The notes under the pieces are model-generated. The model saw only the letters and a program-made list of their open reading frames with translations. It was not told where the DNA came from and made no database searches. A program made the position numbers and the translations under genes. A stretch of 19,472 nt of DNA. Source: Clostridiales bacterium UBA3953. Its GTDB lineage: Bacteria; Bacillota; Clostridia; Oscillospirales; CAG-272. The DNA lies in NCBI GenBank assembly GCA_002385415.1, contig DGDL01000040.1:1-19472 (forward strand), read 5' to 3'. This document shows, piece by piece, positions 15,066 through 19,472 of the stretch (within the stretch, counting starts at the first letter, position 1; every line of letters begins with the position of its first letter).

Positions 15066-15088
15066 CATTCAGAAATTACAGTATTTAA

Positions 15089-17683
15089 TTACTTATAGCT
15101 GAGCGTGCCGCCCTGAGATGCTACATACTGATCCCACTCATAGTCAGAGTAGTTATAGGTAAGCAGCCTGATTCCGCCGTAACCATACATGATGTTGTAG
15201 TTGGTTGTGGCGTACTTGATCTTCTTGGAGTAGAGCTGCACTTGTGCGGTAACCGTAATCGGGAAGGTGTGGCACTCGTCAAGAATGGTCACTTCGATTG
15301 CCGACAGGATGGTCAGCTTCAAGTCGTGGTCGGCGTCGTAATACTTGCCGCCCGCGCCGATAGAAGCGTTCCAGTTGAACAGCGTGTCGGTTACCTCATC
15401 TTCTGTTCCGTCACCGTCGAAGTCGTACTTGATGGTGACCATAACCTTGGTCGCGTCGAAGTTGCCTTCGGAAATCTTGCCGCCGACCGCCTGTTCGGCG
15501 TCAATATAGGAGTTGAACGAACGGTAGGGGTAGAAGGCTGCGCCGCCAAGACCGCCGTAGCCGGCTTCGCGCAGACCGTCCGCAACGTCGCCGTAACGGT
15601 CGTTGAGGTTATAGATATACTTGACCGAAACTTTGCCCTCCAGCGGAGTGCCCTGTGTTCCGGCTGCAAGGAAGTCGTTGAACTTCTTCTCCTGCTTTAC
15701 AAGCTCGTTTGTAGAAGCGCCTCTGGCGGCTCCGACGTTTATGACGATATTCTGACCGTCTGTATATATACCCTGTTCAATGGCTTTGTTATACGCAATG
15801 GTGAAAAGCTCTCTTGCCTTGTCAAGGTCAAAACCTGTGCAGGCGCGATATGCTTCTTCAAGCGTCTCGTAGCGCTGGCCTTCACCGTAAGTCAGACCGT
15901 AGAAGTTGACAATGCCGCGCATTGCCTGCTCGGAGTTGCGGTATACCGATTTGGGGTTGTTCTCAACGTCGTAGTAATACAGCGAAGAGAGCAGACCAAC
16001 CTGCGGGATTTCGCCGGCGGTGACCTCTTTGCACCAGGATTCGCGGTCAAAGCACCACGACATAGCCTTGCGGAACTCCTGGATAGAGAGGATCTGGATG
16101 TTGTTGCCGTCGTTGCGCTCTGCCTCAAGTCTCTTCAGCACGTCGAGGTTGGTGTTGAAGAAGAAACGCATTGTATAGGTTTCGGGAGTCTTGAGCAGAT
16201 AATCGGAGCTTCCGTATTCTTCAAGGTCATCGGAATGCAGGCTTACGGTGTCAAGCTCGCCTTTGTTGAACTTCTGCAGGATTGTGGCCTGGTCGGTAAG
16301 CACTTCACACTTGATCTGGGTGGTCTGGAACTGGCCTTCATGCTTGCCGTCGGTCCAGCCGTACCAGTTCTCGTTGCGGACAAACACTATCTGCTTGTCC
16401 TTCTCAAAAGTTGCAAGCTTGTACGGGCCATAAGCCATGTATGTGTCTATCGACGTTCCATAGTTGGTGGTAACGAGGTTTTCAACCTGTTTCTTACCGG
16501 CTTCGTACAGTGGCTCGTAAACAAGCCAGAGCGTTTGACCCGAAATAAGGAAGTTGAACATCGAGTTGGGCTTCTCGGTCACATAGACAAGCTCATAGTC
16601 GCTGAGCTTATAGAGACCGACATCTTCCCAATCGATCTTTACGATTTCACCCTTTATATACATGAGATAGCTGCCGGCATAAGAAGCATAGGGAGCGCCG
16701 TCCGCGAGATAGGTCTCATATACATACTTGGGCGAAACATAACCTTCGGGATCATCTTCGGGAACTGCGGGGTCGCGGATAAGAGTTTCGTCGGTTACGG
16801 GGAACACGGTTGTTCCGTCTTCGCCTGCAACGCCCCAGAAGTTGCCCATATCAATAAACAGCTCATAGCCTGCAGCAAGCGTTTCACCGGCCGATGCGAA
16901 ACCGAGCTCGCTTATCGGGCCATAGGTTTTGGCGCCAATCTGGTCCTGCTTGAACCACATCTCGCCGTTGTAAACCGCGTTTTCACCGCTCCAGTAAAGG
17001 TCGGCGCGATAGTTTTTCATCTCAGGCGAGAGCAGCTGCTGCATCGAGTAGATGTAAGTGTCTGCGTTGATGGGTGTGCCGTCCTGCCATTTTGCGTTTT
17101 TGTTGAGTGTAATCTTGAACATGCGGCCGGACGTCTGGTCGTCTGTGATGTTCCACTTCGCCTTATCTTCGGCCGAGGCTTGAGCGGTGATGTCCTCGAT
17201 GGACTCTGCCATCTCGTAAGTCCACTGATACTCGCCTTCAGCCTTCATCGTGCTGTCGACCCAGCCGATTTCGGTGTAGCCAAATACATAACTGTCGCCG
17301 TTTGTCTGCCAGTTGTGAGCATTCCATGATGCCGGTGACGAGTTGATGTATTCGCGCAGCGTGTACTGCTTTTCACCGATACGCTCAACGGCGTCAAGCG
17401 CTGCTTTACCGCCGTCCAGAGCAGTATCGACCGCTGCATCGTCTTCGGCTTCTTTAATTGCCTTTACGGCGTTGTCGTATGCCGCCTGTAAAGCGGACAT
17501 GTTTTCCTCGGAATAGTCATACTCGCTTTTCAGAGCGTTCAGATGCGCTTCAAGCGAGGACAGGGCGGATGTAACTTTGTCGCCTCCGTCTTCCTGCTTT
17601 GTGCAGGCCATTCCGAGCGATGCTATCGTCACAAGCATAACTGCGACGAGCAGCATCGACAGAGTACGCCTCAATTTGCCCAT
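15089..17683 (-). CDS. Family 5 extracellular solute-binding lipoprotein, oversized
   Basis: An 864-residue binding protein; typical SBP_bac_5 proteins have about 500-600. A basic start and hydrophobic helix lead to LGMAC (Cys27), a slightly atypical lipobox, so it should be membrane-anchored outside the cell. Residues about 36-100 form a charged helical region resembling FIVAR-type bundles. Recognisable family 5 stretches follow: FKITLNKNAKWQDGTPINADTYIYS, YGPYKLATFEKDKQIVFVRNENWYG, and an EFRKAMSWCFDRE helix. The extra length is spread through the mature part, for example the insert around the acidic PAVPEDDPEGYVSPKY. AAGGAG (17691-17696) precedes ATG 17683 by 7 bases. It is the first gene of the operon; substrates of this family include peptides, nickel and, in Thermotoga, oligosaccharides. 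Confidence 0.92.
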   Translation of the reverse strand: MGKLRRTLSMLLVAVMLVTIASLGMACTKQEDGGDKVTSALSSLEAHLNALKSEYDYSEENMSALQAAYDNAVKAIKEAEDDAAVDTALDGGKAALDAVERIGEKQYTLREYINSSPASWNAHNWQTNGDSYVFGYTEIGWVDSTMKAEGEYQWTYEMAESIEDITAQASAEDKAKWNITDDQTSGRMFKITLNKNAKWQDGTPINADTYIYSMQQLLSPEMKNYRADLYWSGENAVYNGEMWFKQDQIGAKTYGPISELGFASAGETLAAGYELFIDMGNFWGVAGEDGTTVFPVTDETLIRDPAVPEDDPEGYVSPKYVYETYLADGAPYASYAGSYLMYIKGEIVKIDWEDVGLYKLSDYELVYVTEKPNSMFNFLISGQTLWLVYEPLYEAGKKQVENLVTTNYGTSIDTYMAYGPYKLATFEKDKQIVFVRNENWYGWTDGKHEGQFQTTQIKCEVLTDQATILQKFNKGELDTVSLHSDDLEEYGSSDYLLKTPETYTMRFFFNTNLDVLKRLEAERNDGNNIQILSIQEFRKAMSWCFDRESWCKEVTAGEIPQVGLLSSLYYYDVENNPKSVYRNSEQAMRGIVNFYGLTYGEGQRYETLEEAYRACTGFDLDKARELFTIAYNKAIEQGIYTDGQNIVINVGAARGASTNELVKQEKKFNDFLAAGTQGTPLEGKVSVKYIYNLNDRYGDVADGLREAGYGGLGGAAFYPYRSFNSYIDAEQAVGGKISEGNFDATKVMVTIKYDFDGDGTEDEVTDTLFNWNASIGAGGKYYDADHDLKLTILSAIEVTILDECHTFPITVTAQVQLYSKKIKYATTNYNIMYGYGGIRLLTYNYSDYEWDQYVASQGGTLSYK

Positions 17684-17712
17684 GTTAAATCTCCTTAAAA
17701 ATGAAATTTATA

Positions 17713-17756
17713 GTTGCCTTAACCGTCACATTTTGCAACGCGACAGTTATGTTGCC
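17713..17756 (-). promoter_or_regulatory. Structured leader of the Opp-like operon
   Basis: In the roughly 86-base leader, a 10-bp stem with three G-U pairs can form between 17739-17748 and 17721-17730, with an 8-base loop. It is flanked by direct copies of GGCAAC (minus strand, 17751-17756 and 17713-17718), each followed by an AT-rich ATAA-like tail. I do not recognise a known riboswitch. It could be a binding site or a simple stabilising hairpin. Confidence 0.35.
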
Positions 17757-17775
17757 AGCAGCTATTGACTTAGTG

Positions 17776-17804
17776 ATTATAGCATTTGCCGCCACCAATG
17801 TCAA
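17776..17804 (-). promoter_or_regulatory. Perfect consensus sigma-A promoter of the Opp-like operon
   Basis: On the minus strand, the -35 is TTGACA (17799-17804), the spacer exactly 17 bases and the -10 TATAAT (17776-17781), with TGC in front of the -10 (extended -10). The expected start is near 17769. Both hexamers match consensus at every base, predicting strong basal transcription that a repressor could limit. Confidence 0.88.
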
Positions 17805-17881
17805 CCGCTATATTATTATTTTGTAAGATACCATAAAACAATGCCACGTTTTTTCGTCATATAATGTTGAAGCCGCACCCA

Positions 17882-19453
17882 TCAGCCGAGCAGGATCAAA
17901 TCTGAAAGCTGCATTATCCCCTTGTTTTTAACCCACAGCTTATAGTATTTGTAAGGTGCGGGATTTTTTATTTCAAACGCATAGAGCGTGAAGTTGACGG
18001 GGTCAAGCAGGCTTTCTCCATTAGTCGCGCTGTCTATTTCGACCCATTCTTCGTCGGCAGAATTGCGACCGTAAAGCACCCACCTGTCAGGGTTGCGATC
18101 GGCATACTCCTTGGTGTCGTTTGCCGTACGGAACACATAGGCTTTTGCGGTAAATTCCTTTTCAGTCTCAAATATAACCGTGTTTTCGCTTCCGCGCTCA
18201 ATTTCATAGCAATATTTGGTGAAGGGTTCGCCGTCGAACAGATTTTCTGGCCCCTCGTTTCCAAATCCGGGAGCATCGGCGCTTATAAGCTTAATCTTGC
18301 CCTTGTAAGGCTTCAGCTCTTTCATCAGTTTTTCGGTCTTATCGTTGCCGTAAATATCACCGATGGGAGCGCCTCCACCCCAGAAACCGCCGAACCTGCG
18401 GGTATTCAAAAATTCCCCGTTTTTATACTCATCGGTGTGAAAATAGTTATGCAGCCAGTCTATGCGGTTTTTTATCCACTCGGCAAAATACTCGTAGTGC
18501 TCTTTATAGTTTTTGAGCCTGGTTATAAACTCGGTTTCGCGGTTCTGTCTTGTGCCGAAAATAGGCCACTTTATAAAGTTGCGGCTGTAGGCGTTGAAAC
18601 CGCGCCTGCCTTCGGCGAGTATGCGTTCGGGCAGCTTTGAAACGATGTCGTCGTATACTTCGTCCCAGCGCTGAACGATAAGCTCGCGGAACCATGCATG
18701 CTTTGAAGCCTCGACATACCACGGGTTACCCAGCCCGTTGCGGCTGTCGATACCGGCATATATATCGGTGTAAAACTCGCAGCCCTCGTTTGAGTTGCCG
18801 TATGAAAGGTCAAAGTCCCACAGCGGGCCAAGTACCAGCTTGCCGCCCTTGTCTTTGTGCAGATAGAAGCTGTCCCAACCGAGGTCGAGGTTTTTTGTGA
18901 TTTCTTCGACAAGATAGGTGTCAACATACGAGTTTATGTCTATATACTTTTCAATCTCCTCGCGGTCGCCCGTTCTTACAGCATCCCAGCACTTTCGCAT
19001 GTATTCGGATATAAACTCAAACTGCTTTTGCGCTATCTGGGGGTCGTCAGAAAGGTCGCTGCGCACCTGATATTGTCTTCGACCGACGTTGAAAATCCAG
19101 TCGCCCTGTGCATAGGCAGACAGCTCGACAAGAAATCCGGTGTCGGCTTGCGTCGCGTCTTTTGAAACGTCCACCCTGCTGTCGCCCACTTTGATTTCCT
19201 CGGCAAGCAAATATACGCCGCGGTATTCGCCGTTGAGGTAAACGTCGACCGATGTCGATGCCGGCGCAAACTCGATGCGGTCAAACGCCCTTGCCAGCTC
19301 GAACGCAAAGTGGTTTCGCAACAGCGACTGGTCGCAGTGGTTTGCAAGCAGCACCCAGATGCGATCGCTGCCCGATCCGAGACCGAACGGCTGCTGCTTG
19401 TTCTTAAATTTAACTTTATATGATTTTTTGGGATAGGTCCAAGTGTTATTGCC
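17882..19453 (-). CDS. CotH-family kinase-like protein with C-terminal discoidin-like domain, N-terminus missing
   Basis: The visible 523 residues are the C-terminal part of a CotH protein, an atypical protein kinase fold known from spore coat (CotH phosphorylates CotB and CotG) and found on many secreted proteins. Visible motifs, counted from the first genuine residue: YPKKSYKVKF (7-16), WVLLANHCDQSLLRNHFAFELA (33-54), VYLNGEYRGVYLL (71-83) and GPLWDFDLSYGN (209-220), the last holding the acidic active-site motif. A Gly-rich linker (about 355-362) leads to a discoidin/F5-8 type C-like domain (about 383-523; NLFDGE, RWVLYGRNS, YKYYKLWV), usually a carbohydrate-binding module. The signal peptide and kinase N-terminus lie beyond the contig. 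Bases after 19453 are adapter and must not be translated. It ends about 77 bases before the Opp promoter; I see no terminator there. Confidence 0.85.
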   Translation of the reverse strand, partial: GNNTWTYPKKSYKVKFKNKQQPFGLGSGSDRIWVLLANHCDQSLLRNHFAFELARAFDRIEFAPASTSVDVYLNGEYRGVYLLAEEIKVGDSRVDVSKDATQADTGFLVELSAYAQGDWIFNVGRRQYQVRSDLSDDPQIAQKQFEFISEYMRKCWDAVRTGDREEIEKYIDINSYVDTYLVEEITKNLDLGWDSFYLHKDKGGKLVLGPLWDFDLSYGNSNEGCEFYTDIYAGIDSRNGLGNPWYVEASKHAWFRELIVQRWDEVYDDIVSKLPERILAEGRRGFNAYSRNFIKWPIFGTRQNRETEFITRLKNYKEHYEYFAEWIKNRIDWLHNYFHTDEYKNGEFLNTRRFGGFWGGGAPIGDIYGNDKTEKLMKELKPYKGKIKLISADAPGFGNEGPENLFDGEPFTKYCYEIERGSENTVIFETEKEFTAKAYVFRTANDTKEYADRNPDRWVLYGRNSADEEWVEIDSATNGESLLDPVNFTLYAFEIKNPAPYKYYKLWVKNKGIMQLSDLILLG

Positions 19454-19472
19454 CTGTCTCTTATACACATCT
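19454..19472. other. Sequencing adapter remnant (Tn5/Nextera mosaic end)
   Basis: The last 19 bases, CTGTCTCTTATACACATCT, are exactly the Nextera transposase mosaic-end sequence, placed at the very tip of the contig. Translated on the minus strand they give the well-known artefact peptides MYKRQ and MCIRDR. This is library contamination, not genomic DNA. Confidence 0.97.

Noticed and set aside
15242..17329. Long plus-strand open frame (695 codons) opposite the binding-protein gene
   Set aside because: It is antisense to a well-supported lipoprotein gene; composition is Val/Cys-rich and unlike a real protein.
19454..19472. A genuine Tn5-type transposon end
   Set aside because: The mosaic end is an engineered sequence, sits exactly at the contig tip, and has no transposase or second end in the window.
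1..19472. tRNA, rRNA, CRISPR arrays or insertion sequences
   Set aside because: I looked for cloverleaf patterns, spaced direct repeats and transposase motifs and found none; the gaps between genes are all under 250 bases.

Overview
The window looks like one contig end from an uncultured, Gram-positive-type anaerobe, most likely a Bacillota/Clostridia member assembled from a metagenome. Reasons: a DUF1700(HAAS)-DUF4097 envelope pair, DUF378 and DUF3899 membrane proteins, a lipoprotein-type family 5 solute-binding protein, AGGAG-type ribosome sites, consensus sigma-A promoters, and moderate base composition with tight ATGA/GTGA gene overlaps. The placement is inferred from gene families only. 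The last 19 bases are a sequencing adapter (Tn5/Nextera mosaic end), so the right edge is a true contig end and the last gene is cut there.

Layout. Positions 1-1713 (+) hold an envelope block: a 5'-truncated DUF1700-type membrane protein, a translationally coupled DUF4097 protein and a DUF378 protein. A bidirectional terminator (about 1816-1843) separates it from a minus-strand pair with its own promoter (3376-3404): a PAPS-type sulfotransferase and a permuted NlpC/P60-like (YiiX-type) protein. A flavodoxin-like protein (3560-3982, +) is followed by a glycan-degrading pair: a GH38 alpha-mannosidase (4086-6875) and a divergent GH130-type enzyme (7009-8190). Their pairing fits trimming of alpha-mannosides followed by attack on the remaining beta-mannoside, as in N-glycan core breakdown. 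A hairpin at 8211-8237 ends this block.

Positions 8344-17683 (minus strand) form one Opp/Dpp-like ABC importer operon, read right to left: binding protein, OppB, OppC, OppD, OppF, DUF3899 protein. It starts from a perfect TTGACA-17-TATAAT promoter (17776-17804) and has a structured leader and a hairpin between the binding protein and OppB. Upstream of it on the same strand is the 3' part of a CotH-family kinase gene with a C-terminal discoidin-like domain (17882-19453).

The most unusual feature is the importer. Four of its five core subunits carry large in-frame insertions: about 370 residues in OppD between Q-loop and signature, about 105 in OppF between Walker A and Q-loop, an outward loop of about 214 residues in OppC between TM1 and the permease core, and an 864-residue binding protein. 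OppD has also lost all four cysteines that hold the C-terminal [4Fe-4S] cluster in Dpp/Opp ATPases. The ATPase catalytic motifs remain intact, so this looks like a working but remodelled transporter. Its substrate may be peptides or, given the convergent mannosidase genes, glycans.
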